The position numbers were made by a program, and so were the translations under genes. A stretch of 64,000 nt of DNA, taken from positions 271,631-335,630 of IMG/VR virus record IMGVR_UViG_3300042391_000634. One strand, given 5' to 3'. The notes below the pieces were generated by a model, which saw only the letters and a program-made list of their open reading frames with translations, was not told the DNA's origin and did not search any database. This DNA comes from a virus. This document shows positions 51,988 to 59,338 of this stretch, piece after piece (positions within the stretch are counted from its first letter, which is position 1; every line of letters starts with the position of its first letter).

Positions 51988-52640
51988 TGTTAAAGATACC
52001 GAACGATAGAAAAGTATGGGTGACTTCGGACACACACTATTCACACACAAACATATGTCGTGGAATAACTAATTGGAGATTACCTAATGGTGATGTACCG
52101 GAAAAACAAACACGCCCATTTGAAACATTGGATAAGATGAATGCATCAATTGTTAATAACATCAATGAGGTTGTCGGACAGGATGATTTGTTGATACACT
52201 TTGGTGATTGGAGTTTTGGTGGATTTGAAAACATTGAAGAACTTCGTAATAGAATATGGTGTAAAGAGATTCATTTAATTTATGGGAACCACGACCACCA
52301 TCTGGTTAACAATAGAGATAACTGTCAGAAATTATTCACATCAACACAGTGGTTCCTACAATTGAACTATATGGGTGAGACAATGGAATGTATGCACTTT
52401 CCTATCCTGTCATGGAATGGACTGGGTAAGGGTCGTATACACCTTCACGGACATTCTCACCTTAGTAATGAAAAGAAAATATCATTTAGGAGAATGGATG
52501 TTGGTATGGATGGACATCCTGAATTTAGACCTTATGATTTACATAGGGAGATATTAAACCCAATGAAGAAACAACCGATAGGTTCCGAACTTGGAGATGA
52601 TGAACATCATGTTGATGGATTGAAAAATGTTATTGGATAA
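51987..52640 (+). CDS. Calcineurin-like metallophosphoesterase
   Basis: The 217-residue protein has the full set of metal ligands: SDTHYSH (D15, H17), HFGDWSFGG, YGNHDHH and LHGHSHLS. Known family: two-metal phosphodiesterases acting on nucleotides or nucleic acids; this short type resembles phage- and bacterium-encoded YfcE-like and UDP-diacylglucosamine hydrolase-like enzymes. The substrate is not predictable. Confidence 0.85.
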   Translation: MLKIPNDRKVWVTSDTHYSHTNICRGITNWRLPNGDVPEKQTRPFETLDKMNASIVNNINEVVGQDDLLIHFGDWSFGGFENIEELRNRIWCKEIHLIYGNHDHHLVNNRDNCQKLFTSTQWFLQLNYMGETMECMHFPILSWNGLGKGRIHLHGHSHLSNEKKISFRRMDVGMDGHPEFRPYDLHREILNPMKKQPIGSELGDDEHHVDGLKNVIG

Positions 52641-52654
52641 TTTCTTTCTTTCAA

Positions 52655-52676
52655 AATATTTTCTTATATTTTGAAT
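52655..52676 (+). promoter_or_regulatory. Promoter-like AT-rich element
   Basis: ATTTTCTTATATTTTGA precedes the ATG at 52677 and contains TATATTTT, near the Bacteroidota -7 consensus, with a T-rich upstream region. Confidence 0.3.
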
Positions 52677-52919
52677 ATGAATTTAGAAGAAATAATTGAA
52701 ATGTTTCCCGAAGAGGAGTTCTTAACCGCAGATGGTTTTGATAGTGCCATAGTTGGTGTCGAACCAAATACAATGAGATTGGTATATAGTCGTGATAAAA
52801 TGATTGGTATACTAATTGAAGATGAGGAGATGGAAGAGATTGATGCGATTGAATATCTTGAGTTTAACACTTGGAATGCTTATGTTGGTGAGAAGACGCC
52901 AATTTTTATTGAAATTTAA
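52677..52919 (+). CDS. Hypothetical acidic protein (80 aa)
   Basis: From the ATG at 52677 the product starts MNLEEIIEMFPEEEFLTADGFDSAIVGV and is very acidic. The EEFLxADGFDxAIxG stretch is, from memory, conserved in many bacterial and phage small proteins of unknown function. One in-frame start lies two codons upstream. Confidence 0.55.
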   Translation: MNLEEIIEMFPEEEFLTADGFDSAIVGVEPNTMRLVYSRDKMIGILIEDEEMEEIDAIEYLEFNTWNAYVGEKTPIFIEI

Positions 52920-52930
52920 AATTATATTAT

Positions 52931-53215
52931 ATGATGTTATTTGTGGTTATTTTATTAGTAATTTTTGTTGTAGTACCAGGTGTCATTTTTTTTAAGATGG
53001 AGATAGGGATAACAAACGATAGACTACTATGGTTAGAAGAAAGATTAACTAAGTTAGAAAAGGATGCGGTTAAGATTACATTTACCCCAAAACCAAATCC
53101 AAAACAATTTGATGGAGTTAAAAGTGAAGAACCGTTTGTGAAAACTAGAACCAAACGTAAACCCAAATCAGTAAAAGATTGGGAAGACCAATTTGACTTA
53201 GGTGGACATGAATAA
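52931..53215 (+). CDS. Single-pass membrane protein with coiled-coil region
   Basis: The 94-residue product has an N-terminal membrane span (LFVVILLVIFVVVPGVIFF), a short coiled-coil-like helix (DRLLWLEERLTKLEKDAV) and a basic, proline-containing tail. Topology would place the tail in the cytoplasm or periplasm depending on insertion. Function unknown. Confidence 0.5.
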   Translation: MMLFVVILLVIFVVVPGVIFFKMEIGITNDRLLWLEERLTKLEKDAVKITFTPKPNPKQFDGVKSEEPFVKTRTKRKPKSVKDWEDQFDLGGHE

Positions 53216-53229
53216 ATGGATTTACTCTA

Positions 53230-53237
53230 TATTTATA
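53230..53237 (+). promoter_or_regulatory. TATTTATA element upstream of the 53251 gene
   Basis: The octamer lies 13 bases before the ATG, right after the preceding stop codon. Confidence 0.4.
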
Positions 53238-53250
53238 TAAAAAGAACATT

Positions 53251-53466
53251 ATGTCAAAAGTAGTAAAAATTAAACAATCTGATATCGAAAGTATTGTTGA
53301 AAATATAGTATCGGGTCAAATGGACCAAGAAAACTCAATTGCAAAGGAAGAAACCACAGAAGATATTGATAATCAAAGTGGTGAGAAATTTATGGTAGCT
53401 AAAAGTGAAGACGGTAAGTTTGCGGTAATCAACATTAAAACAGGTGAAGTTTTAGGAATGAAATAA
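53251..53466 (+). CDS. Small acidic protein (71 aa), possibly packaged
   Basis: The product starts KVVKIKQSDIESIVENIV, a helix containing I-V-E that fits an (L/I)-x-E cleavage rule, followed by an acidic linker and a C-terminal beta hairpin (FAVINIKTGEVLG). Late-type element upstream, terminator downstream. No family recognised. Confidence 0.5.
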   Translation: MSKVVKIKQSDIESIVENIVSGQMDQENSIAKEETTEDIDNQSGEKFMVAKSEDGKFAVINIKTGEVLGMK

Positions 53467-53486
53467 AGAATATAGAGTTTTATACC

Positions 53487-53513
53487 AACCCCAAAGAAAT
53501 TTGGGGTTTTTTA
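53487..53513 (+). terminator. Intrinsic terminator
   Basis: AACCCCAAA at 53487-53495 pairs perfectly with TTTGGGGTT at 53500-53508 around a GAAA loop and is followed by a T-run. GAAA is a stable tetraloop. Confidence 0.9.
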
Positions 53514-53523
53514 TTGCTATTTT

Positions 53524-53555
53524 TTTGGATATTCGAATTAATTTATCTACCTTTG
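53524..53555 (+). promoter_or_regulatory. Bacteroidota-type promoter (TTTG-N20-TACCTTTG)
   Basis: TTTG at 53524-53527 and TACCTTTG at 53548-53555 fit the phylum consensus with a 20-base spacer, directly after a terminator. The ferredoxin ATG at 53560 is only four bases further, so the mRNA is probably leaderless. Confidence 0.65.
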
Positions 53556-53559
53556 TTGT

Positions 53560-53880
53560 ATGAGTTATATAATAGGTAGTAAGTGTGTTAGTTGTATTGA
53601 TGGATCTTGTTTAAAGGTCTGTCCAGTCGATTGTATCAACGGACCTATTGATGTAAAAGGTATGGGTAAAGAACTTGAAACGATGACCAAAGAAGATTAC
53701 ATTGGGAAACAACTATATATTAACCCTGATGTATGTATTGATTGTGGCGCGTGTGTTCCTGAATGTCCTGTGGATGCTATTCACCCAACTGAAGAATGGG
53801 CAATTAAGGATGGTGAGTTAGAGTATGTACATAAGAACTATGAATTTTACGGACAAACATACAACCCCAAAATAAAATGA
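53560..53880 (+). CDS. Ferredoxin with two iron-sulfur cluster motifs
   Basis: The 106-residue protein has [17 protein letters not shown] (C9, C12, C17, C21, C25) and [16 protein letters not shown] (C59, C62, C65, C69). This resembles the FdxA-type seven-iron/eight-iron bacterial ferredoxins, with an insertion between the clusters. Known role: one-electron carrier. It could feed electrons to the radical SAM enzyme or to host metabolism. It has its own strong host-like promoter, which suggests expression early or independent of late control. Confidence 0.9.
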   Translation: MSYIIGSKCVSCIDGSCLKVCPVDCINGPIDVKGMGKELETMTKEDYIGKQLYINPDVCIDCGACVPECPVDAIHPTEEWAIKDGELEYVHKNYEFYGQTYNPKIK

Positions 53881-54080
53881 AACCACTAACTTACTACAAA
53901 GGACCTGAGATATTTTGGTTCCGAATCTTTGGTTATGGACTATCCTTTAGGTCTTTTAGACACGGACATGTACCGTTCTCAATACGGTATGGTTATCGTA
54001 AAACCTATAAACTTTTTGGTTATAGAGTTGAATTTCTTAAAAAAGATAAAATTAAATACTATGGACGCAGACAGTTTTAA
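53877..54080 (+). CDS. Small basic aromatic protein (67 aa)
   Basis: The product starts [27 protein letters not shown] and continues [20 protein letters not shown]. This [17 protein letters not shown] pattern is, from memory, a recurrent small phage protein. It overlaps the ferredoxin stop and the next gene. A longer frame starting at 53929 in another phase covers part of this region; its true start is probably 54061. Confidence 0.55.
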   Translation: MKPLTYYKGPEIFWFRIFGYGLSFRSFRHGHVPFSIRYGYRKTYKLFGYRVEFLKKDKIKYYGRRQF

Positions 54081-54351
54081 TCAAAAGTATAAAGAATACA
54101 TACCAAATGATTGGTATGGTTTAGGGTTTAACATTCCTGAAGTAACTGATTACTTGGATAAAATAATGGAAGAATTAATTTTAATACCAGGATTTGAACT
54201 TCACCAAATTAAATTAAAATTTAATACGGCGAGATTTTATTTTGAAACTAATTGGAAAGATAAGAATTTAGAATTAGCCCTACAGAATAAAATCGAAGAC
54301 AAAATAAACGAATTAGTAAAAGAACACGACGAAAAAAAGAACTCATTATGA
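54061..54351 (+). CDS. Hypothetical protein (96 aa)
   Basis: The ATG at 54061 begins [20 protein letters not shown], inside the end of the preceding gene. The product is helical with a middle strand region (LHQIKLKFNTARFYFET) and a charged C-terminal helix. It overlaps the exonuclease start. No family recognised. Confidence 0.5.
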   Translation: MDADSFNQKYKEYIPNDWYGLGFNIPEVTDYLDKIMEELILIPGFELHQIKLKFNTARFYFETNWKDKNLELALQNKIEDKINELVKEHDEKKNSL

Positions 54352-54992
54352 TATACATCAGCATAGATATTGAAACCAGCGGTTTAGACCACGAGAAACA
54401 CAAAGTATTATCTATCGGTGCCATCATCGAAGATACCGAAAAGAAATTACCATACGAAGAATGTCCTAAGTTCAATGCAATTGTTCTTCAAAATGAAATA
54501 ACAGGTTCACCGAGAGCACTAACAATGAACAAAGATTTAATTGCAATGATAGGTGAATACTTGGAGGGTAGTGATGATATTAGATTTAATATGGATACCA
54601 TTCTTAATTATTCTTTTTATAAACAAGATGATGTTGTAAAAAAGTTTTACGAGTTCCTTTGGGTAAATGGATATGGTGACGCAATACCAAATCAATTATT
54701 GGTTACATCGAGAATTGATTCAAACTCAAAACCAATTACAATTAATGTTGCAGGTAAAAACTTTGGGACATTTGATAAGTTATTTTTACAAGAATTACCT
54801 TGGTGGCAAAAACTAATCAGAACTCGTCAAAGAGTGTTGGACCCCGCAATCTTAATGGTTGATTGGAAGAACGATAAGTCCTTACCAAACTTAACACAAT
54901 GTAAAGAACGTGCAGGTATTAATGGTATTGTGACACACGATGCACTTGAGGATGCGTGGGACGTTATTGAAGTAATGAGAAAATTTTATTAA
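54348..54992 (+). CDS. DnaQ-like 3'-5' exonuclease (DEDDh)
   Basis: The 214-residue protein has IDIETSGLD (D and E of ExoI), NVAGKNFGTFDKLFL (D of ExoII) and VTHDALEDAW (H and D of ExoIII), with a roughly 80-residue insertion between ExoI and ExoII. It is a free-standing nuclease, not fused to a polymerase. Possible roles are proofreading, RNA trimming or host DNA breakdown. Confidence 0.82.
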   Translation: MIYISIDIETSGLDHEKHKVLSIGAIIEDTEKKLPYEECPKFNAIVLQNEITGSPRALTMNKDLIAMIGEYLEGSDDIRFNMDTILNYSFYKQDDVVKKFYEFLWVNGYGDAIPNQLLVTSRIDSNSKPITINVAGKNFGTFDKLFLQELPWWQKLIRTRQRVLDPAILMVDWKNDKSLPNLTQCKERAGINGIVTHDALEDAWDVIEVMRKFY

Positions 54993-54995
54993 AAT

Positions 54996-55145
54996 ATGAA
55001 AAAATACGAATACCTATCAAGACCATTACAAACTACCGAACATCTTAACATTTTAGGTCAAGAAGGTTGGGAACTAGTATGTATAAATCAAAACATCTTT
55101 ATCTTTAAGAGAGAGATTGTTGAAGAAAAAACTAAAAAGAAATAA
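54996..55145 (+). CDS. Small protein (49 aa), DUF4177-like
   Basis: The product contains LNILGQEGWELVCI followed by a strand IFIFKRE and a lysine-rich end. The LNxLGxEGWELV core is typical of DUF4177-type small proteins. It fits exactly between the exonuclease stop and the next ATG. Function unknown. Confidence 0.6.
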   Translation: MKKYEYLSRPLQTTEHLNILGQEGWELVCINQNIFIFKREIVEEKTKKK

Positions 55146-55146
55146 T

Positions 55147-55392
55147 ATGGCAAAGGCAACATTAGAGTTTGATTTAAATGATTCCGATGATATGATAGCA
55201 CATCTAAGAGCGGTCAAGTCTTTAGATATGGCGATGGCTTTATGGGAAATTGTACATAACACTAAAAAAGGTTTAGAATGGTCAATGGAAGACAAAGAAA
55301 TTGACAAATATGATGCTTTGGAATTGGTGTATAAAAAGATACATGAAATCTTAGATGACCATAACATTAATACAGATGAATTAATTAACTAA
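55147..55392 (+). CDS. Hypothetical protein (81 aa)
   Basis: The ATG at 55147 follows the previous stop at once; an in-frame start 30 bases upstream is less likely. The product MAKATLEFDLNDSDDMIAHLRAVKS is an acidic, mostly helical protein of a type common in phages, often annotated as conserved hypothetical. Function unknown. Confidence 0.55.
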   Translation: MAKATLEFDLNDSDDMIAHLRAVKSLDMAMALWEIVHNTKKGLEWSMEDKEIDKYDALELVYKKIHEILDDHNINTDELIN

Positions 55393-55414
55393 AATTTGGA
55401 ATTACAAATAAAAA

Positions 55415-55422
55415 TATTTATA
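55415..55422 (+). promoter_or_regulatory. TATTTATA element upstream of the 55445 gene
   Basis: The octamer lies 22 bases before the ATG, in a 52-base gap after the 81-residue gene. Confidence 0.45.
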
Positions 55423-55444
55423 TTTTAGAATAAAACTATACACC

Positions 55445-56506
55445 ATGTCAAGAATTAAAGATTTAAGAACTAATGAAGATTACAACCTAAACATCGTTTC
55501 TATTTTAGAAATGTTTAGTCCTGAAAGTAAATCAAAATATACGGAGACATTACTTCGTATGATGAAGAACACACCAAACCTAAAAGAACACACCAAAGAA
55601 ATTAAATTGTTCTTAGTTGATAAGTTTCCATTTATAGAAAAAAGTAAATTAGATTTGATGAGTGACATCCAAATGATGTTATTATATAAGTTTATCGATG
55701 GATTTTTTAATACAGAAGATTTACAGAAATATAGAAAGTTCTGTGAATACAACGAAAGAAATTTAATTGAAGAAAATGATTTAACAAAATACAAATCATT
55801 TGAACAGATGATAGCAGCAATGGGTGTTGCCGAAATGAAATCTGAAGAGAAAGAATTAGAAACACAAGTTATTAAAATACATGAAGATGCTGAGTGGTTA
55901 TTGATTAGACCTTTAACATTCAAATCATCTTGTAAGTATGGTGCAAATACTAAATGGTGCACAACTACAGAACACAATCAAGAATACTATAACAAATACG
56001 CTAAGAGAGGTGTGTTAGTTTATTGTATTAACAAGAAAAATGGATATAAGGTTGCTGCGTTTTATTCATTAGATAAAAACGAACCGGAGTTTTCATATTG
56101 GAATCAAAAGGATACTCGTATCGATTCAACTGATTCACAATTACCGTTAGAATTAATTGGTTTTATTCGTGATTACGTTAAAGACCCTAAAGTAAAATCA
56201 AATACGGCAATGTTAACTGGTGATGCTAAGAAGAAAGAGTTGGCACAATCAAATAATAAAAGAGGTAATGCGATTAGTGAGAGAGTTGCGTCAGCGGTAA
56301 GAAGAGCACAAGAAGAGATTGAAGTATCTGAACCGATGGCAATGGAAGAATCCGTAATGGAACAACCTGAATTACCATTTTATGACCAAAGAAGCGATGA
56401 AACGGAGGAGGAAGGACCAACAATATGTTACCAACCCGAACAACCTGAAAGTTCTTTAGATAGAATGCAATGGTCATCAACTACCACTACATCAGAAACT
56501 GAATAA
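55445..56506 (+). CDS. Conserved phage protein with TKWCTT motif
   Basis: The 353-residue protein has a helical N-terminal half and a central domain with EDAEWLLIRPLTFKSSCKYG, NTKWCTTTEHN and a GVLVYCINKKNGYK strand pair. The YGxxTKWCTT core recurs in large phage genomes without assigned function and distantly recalls the H-x-C/W-C core of the PcfJ-like proteins. The last 80 residues are acidic and disordered-looking. A late-type element precedes it. Confidence 0.5.
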   Translation: MSRIKDLRTNEDYNLNIVSILEMFSPESKSKYTETLLRMMKNTPNLKEHTKEIKLFLVDKFPFIEKSKLDLMSDIQMMLLYKFIDGFFNTEDLQKYRKFCEYNERNLIEENDLTKYKSFEQMIAAMGVAEMKSEEKELETQVIKIHEDAEWLLIRPLTFKSSCKYGANTKWCTTTEHNQEYYNKYAKRGVLVYCINKKNGYKVAAFYSLDKNEPEFSYWNQKDTRIDSTDSQLPLELIGFIRDYVKDPKVKSNTAMLTGDAKKKELAQSNNKRGNAISERVASAVRRAQEEIEVSEPMAMEESVMEQPELPFYDQRSDETEEEGPTICYQPEQPESSLDRMQWSSTTTTSETE

Positions 56507-56520
56507 AGAATAAATTGAGA

Positions 56521-56528
56521 TATTTATA
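56521..56528 (+). promoter_or_regulatory. TATTTATA element upstream of the 56532 gene
   Basis: The octamer ends only three bases before the ATG. If it is a promoter core in the usual position, transcription would begin inside the start codon, so this instance argues for caution about the promoter reading. Confidence 0.3.
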
Positions 56529-56531
56529 GGT

Positions 56532-56765
56532 ATGAATGTAATTATCACTGAAAATCAGTATGTTAGATTGGTTGAAAACTATTGGGATAGGGAAAAACTA
56601 TATGATAGGAAGAAAATAGTCGAAAGATTAAAAAAAGGACCATCATATATAAAACAATATATTAAAAAATTACCTCATATAGAAATGCAAGACGATCAGG
56701 GTAATATCCTGATTGCAACCAAAATACCTCAAACTATTTACCAATATCTATTTGGTAATTTTTAA
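56532..56765 (+). CDS. Small protein (77 aa), possibly packaged
   Basis: The product begins MNVIITENQYVRLVE, a strand plus helix ending in L-V-E, which fits an (L/I)-x-E cleavage site, followed by a basic helical part. Short ITExQ-x-x-RLxE starts are, from memory, common on late proteins of Bacteroidota T4-like phages. It ends before a strong Bacteroidota-type promoter. Confidence 0.5.
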   Translation: MNVIITENQYVRLVENYWDREKLYDRKKIVERLKKGPSYIKQYIKKLPHIEMQDDQGNILIATKIPQTIYQYLFGNF

Positions 56766-56772
56766 AACATTT

Positions 56773-56803
56773 TTTGGAATATCCTAAAAATACACTATCT
56801 TTG
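56773..56803 (+). promoter_or_regulatory. Bacteroidota-type promoter (TTTG-N19-TATCTTTG)
   Basis: TTTG at 56773-56776 and TATCTTTG at 56796-56803 have a 19-base spacer, an exact consensus match. It drives the DnaA-domain gene starting at 56821. Confidence 0.65.
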
Positions 56804-56820
56804 AACTCTAAATTAAAAAT

Positions 56821-57219
56821 ATGAGTAAAAAATCAGTTTCAATTAGTCCATATTCATTTCCTGGACTTAGGTTATCACAAAGAGAGAAGGAGAGTTTTAA
56901 GAATTCACAAAGGTCATTAAGGTTTAGAATAACTAAGGATGAAATTTTACAGATTATCGCTTATGAATGTTCGGTATCGGTTACCGATATTGTGACAAAA
57001 ACAAGAAAAAAAGAAGTGGTTAACGGACGTTTCATATTCTGTGGTATCATGAAAGAATACTTTGGTTATTCTTTAAAAAAAATTGGCGAGTTTGTTGGGG
57101 GTCGTGACCATACAACTATAATCCATTCAGTTGAAAAATATCACGATAGATATCAAAATGAAGAACATTATAGGTTTTTAGTAAATAACATTTATAATAA
57201 AATAGGAATAACAAAGTAA
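56821..57219 (+). CDS. Orphan DnaA domain IV protein
   Basis: The 132-residue protein has a basic N-terminal tail of about 35 residues, then the DNA-binding domain of DnaA: DEILQIIAYECSVSVTDI, TRKKEVVNGRFIFCGIMKE and GGRDHTTIIHSVEKY (signature GGRDHTT at residues 93-99). The AAA+ ATPase domain is missing. Known: this helix-turn-helix binds DnaA boxes at replication origins. Alone it could compete with host DnaA, mark a phage origin or act as a repressor. It has its own host-type promoter. Confidence 0.85.
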   Translation: MSKKSVSISPYSFPGLRLSQREKESFKNSQRSLRFRITKDEILQIIAYECSVSVTDIVTKTRKKEVVNGRFIFCGIMKEYFGYSLKKIGEFVGGRDHTTIIHSVEKYHDRYQNEEHYRFLVNNIYNKIGITK

Positions 57220-57220
57220 T

Positions 57221-57766
57221 ATGAAAACGTTAATTATACATCCGGCCGATCCGAGCACATTTTTTTTAGATATTGTTTATGAATCAGTGCAAGATAAAAC
57301 ATTAATTACTGGTGGAGTATCTAAAGGAGATTTAATTAGATTAATTGATGAACATGATCGTGTTATGATGATGGGTCACGGCAGTCCGGCTGGACTTTTT
57401 TCAGTGGGTCAATTCAAGAATGTTGGGGCATATATTATTGACCAATCAATGATACCTTATTTAAAACAAAAAGAGAATAATGTTTACATATGGTGTAATG
57501 CCGATAAATTTGTTGACGTATTTGGATTAAAGGGATTTTATTCTGGTATGTTCATCAGCGAAGTAGGTGAGGCAAACTATTGTGGTTTACCAGGTATGAG
57601 TCAAGAAATTGTTGACGAATCTAACTATGGGTTTTGTAATATTATTGCAAAATATATTAATGAAAACAAAGAACTTATACATGAAAATGTTAAGAAAGAG
57701 TATGGTCTTATTGCCGAATCAAATCCTGTGGCACTTTATAACAATAATAGATTATATAAAGCTTAA
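57221..57766 (+). CDS. Conserved protein with His and Cys motifs, caspase-like candidate
   Basis: The 181-residue protein starts KTLIIHPADPSTFFLDIVYE, then has RVMMMGHGSPAGLF and VYIWCNADKFV. A His-Gly strand end followed by a Trp-Cys strand end is the arrangement of the catalytic dyad in caspase/CHAT-fold peptidases, so I suggest that fold; I cannot confirm it. Near-identical family members seem, from memory, to exist in Bacteroidota as small hypothetical proteins. It follows the DnaA-domain gene by one base. Confidence 0.45.
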   Translation: MKTLIIHPADPSTFFLDIVYESVQDKTLITGGVSKGDLIRLIDEHDRVMMMGHGSPAGLFSVGQFKNVGAYIIDQSMIPYLKQKENNVYIWCNADKFVDVFGLKGFYSGMFISEVGEANYCGLPGMSQEIVDESNYGFCNIIAKYINENKELIHENVKKEYGLIAESNPVALYNNNRLYKA

Positions 57767-57769
57767 TTA

Positions 57770-58930
57770 TTGGACTTGTTAGAAAAATATGAACATTTAA
57801 ATGATAAACTTAATTTAAGTGATATCAGAGATAAGAAGATTATATCTTGTTTAATATCTGACTTTGCAATGTATTGGGTGTATTATTTAGCTTCCGACAA
57901 CGAAAAGGTATCGGTGTCTAAGAATTACGTAATATCGTATTCAAAAAAATTCGATGTATATTTTATATATTTTACAACGGATAATAAAGATAAAGTAATT
58001 GAATACATAAATGAACTTATAGTTAATAACTACGTTCATTTTGTGATGTGGAAATTTAGAGAGACTCGTGAATTGGTTATGTACTTTGAGAATAATGATA
58101 TGTCTAATTTTGACTACTCATTAGTTAATAATATGTCAGAAATTGTTTTTGATGATGAACCACATAATCTTAATGAGTATAAAAAGATTAAATATTTCTT
58201 TGCATGTACTAACATATTAGAAAGAAATAAGAATCATATTCATACAGATTCTAAATTCCCAATTAATAATCCTGATAAGTTTATATTAGATTACAAATAT
58301 TCATTTACATATTTCTATACTAAATTAGGATTTTGTTATTTTCAAAAAGGAGACCACATTATTGAGATTGCAAATAGAAAGAATAAAGTTTTTTTATATT
58401 CAAAAACACAAAATAAACACAGAACAATATCTATCAATGAGGCATTGGAAACAGGTAAGATATATGAAAAACCATACACCGATGAAGATTACTTTTGGTA
58501 TTTTAATAATTACAACTATTACCATACTCCATTTGTAATTGATTACAATTTATGTAAATTCAATTTAGTTACCGAAACTTTACCACTATTAAAATCTAAC
58601 ACAGAAGAACATATACAAACGTGTAAGTTTTTTAGTGAGAAAACAATTAAATCATTAATGGTTGCAACGCCCGCTTATGTTTTATTACAAGAAGAAGTTT
58701 ACGATGTATTAAAGAGTTATGGATTTTATTTTCTAAATGATGAGTTTGGTAAATATGGATATGAAAATTATGAAAAGTTTTGTGATTTTCTAAAACGTTC
58801 ATCTGATAAACAATTAGATGACCTATTCAATAGAACCTACGAAAAAAGTAAATTAAATAAAATAAAATTAGAGGAATATATCTATTCAGATAAAACAAAA
58901 GAAATAAATTTATTAATAAATTTTAAATAA
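57770..58930 (+). CDS. Exostosin/GT10-like glycosyltransferase (TTG start)
   Basis: The 386-residue frame begins at TTG right after the previous stop. The C-terminal third has FNLVTETL, then FFSEKTIKSLM and a YEKFCDFLKR helix, parallel to the VTE/SEK pattern of the genes at 1 and 1665. The N-terminal part is unassigned. It is closed by a strong terminator. Transferase activity is inferred from the shared motifs. Confidence 0.5.
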   Translation: MDLLEKYEHLNDKLNLSDIRDKKIISCLISDFAMYWVYYLASDNEKVSVSKNYVISYSKKFDVYFIYFTTDNKDKVIEYINELIVNNYVHFVMWKFRETRELVMYFENNDMSNFDYSLVNNMSEIVFDDEPHNLNEYKKIKYFFACTNILERNKNHIHTDSKFPINNPDKFILDYKYSFTYFYTKLGFCYFQKGDHIIEIANRKNKVFLYSKTQNKHRTISINEALETGKIYEKPYTDEDYFWYFNNYNYYHTPFVIDYNLCKFNLVTETLPLLKSNTEEHIQTCKFFSEKTIKSLMVATPAYVLLQEEVYDVLKSYGFYFLNDEFGKYGYENYEKFCDFLKRSSDKQLDDLFNRTYEKSKLNKIKLEEYIYSDKTKEINLLINFK

Positions 58931-58951
58931 AACCCCTTAAGGGGTTTTTTT
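58929..58951 (+). terminator. Intrinsic terminator
   Basis: AAAACCCCTTAAGGGGTTTT is a perfect palindrome with a TTAA loop, followed by more T. It begins one base before the stop codon's end, so it overlaps the coding end. Confidence 0.9.
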
Positions 58952-58963
58952 ATTTAAATAATT

Positions 58964-58980
58964 TTTCTTATATTAATAAC
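58964..58980 (+). promoter_or_regulatory. Promoter-like AT-rich element
   Basis: TTTTTCTTATATTAATA sits between the terminator and the ATG at 58981 and resembles the elements before 16958 and 63650. Confidence 0.3.
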
Positions 58981-59331
58981 ATGTTTAATTATTATAAAAT
59001 ATTCTTAGGAATATTATTTGGGATTATAGGGCAAACCGGAACTTTCTGTCAATTACAAGTTTCTTACAAGTATGGTTGGTATGATAGATATCCTTGGTTA
59101 GTTATACTAGCAAGTGTTCCTTTAGGGTGGATTTATATCCTATCCGTTAATAACTTTATAGAAGGTTTTGGAGGTCAAATATGGCCATCAAGGTTGGTTG
59201 GTTTTGGGGTTGGTGTAATAGTATTCACTCTTATGTCACATTTCCTATTTAAAGAGCAATTAGACCTTAAAAATGGTATATGTTTAGGTTTAGGACTCAC
59301 AATAATACTCGTACAATTATTTGTTAAATAA
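58981..59331 (+). CDS. Four-span membrane protein, DMT/EmrE-like
   Basis: The 116-residue product has four hydrophobic segments, beginning IFLGILFGIIGQTGTF and ending GICLGLGLTIILVQLF. Size and topology match small multidrug-resistance/DMT half-transporters, which work as dimers. The EQLDLKNGICLGLGLT end is typical of DMT proteins. It opens the SGNH array and could export or flip a small substrate. Assignment by topology. Confidence 0.5.
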   Translation: MFNYYKIFLGILFGIIGQTGTFCQLQVSYKYGWYDRYPWLVILASVPLGWIYILSVNNFIEGFGGQIWPSRLVGFGVGVIVFTLMSHFLFKEQLDLKNGICLGLGLTIILVQLFVK

Positions 59332-59338
59332 TAAATTT

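Noticed and set aside
53929-54060. Upstream extension of the 54061 gene
   Set aside because: The extension runs inside the 67-residue gene in another phase and lacks the character of the conserved part; the ATG at 54061 is the better start.
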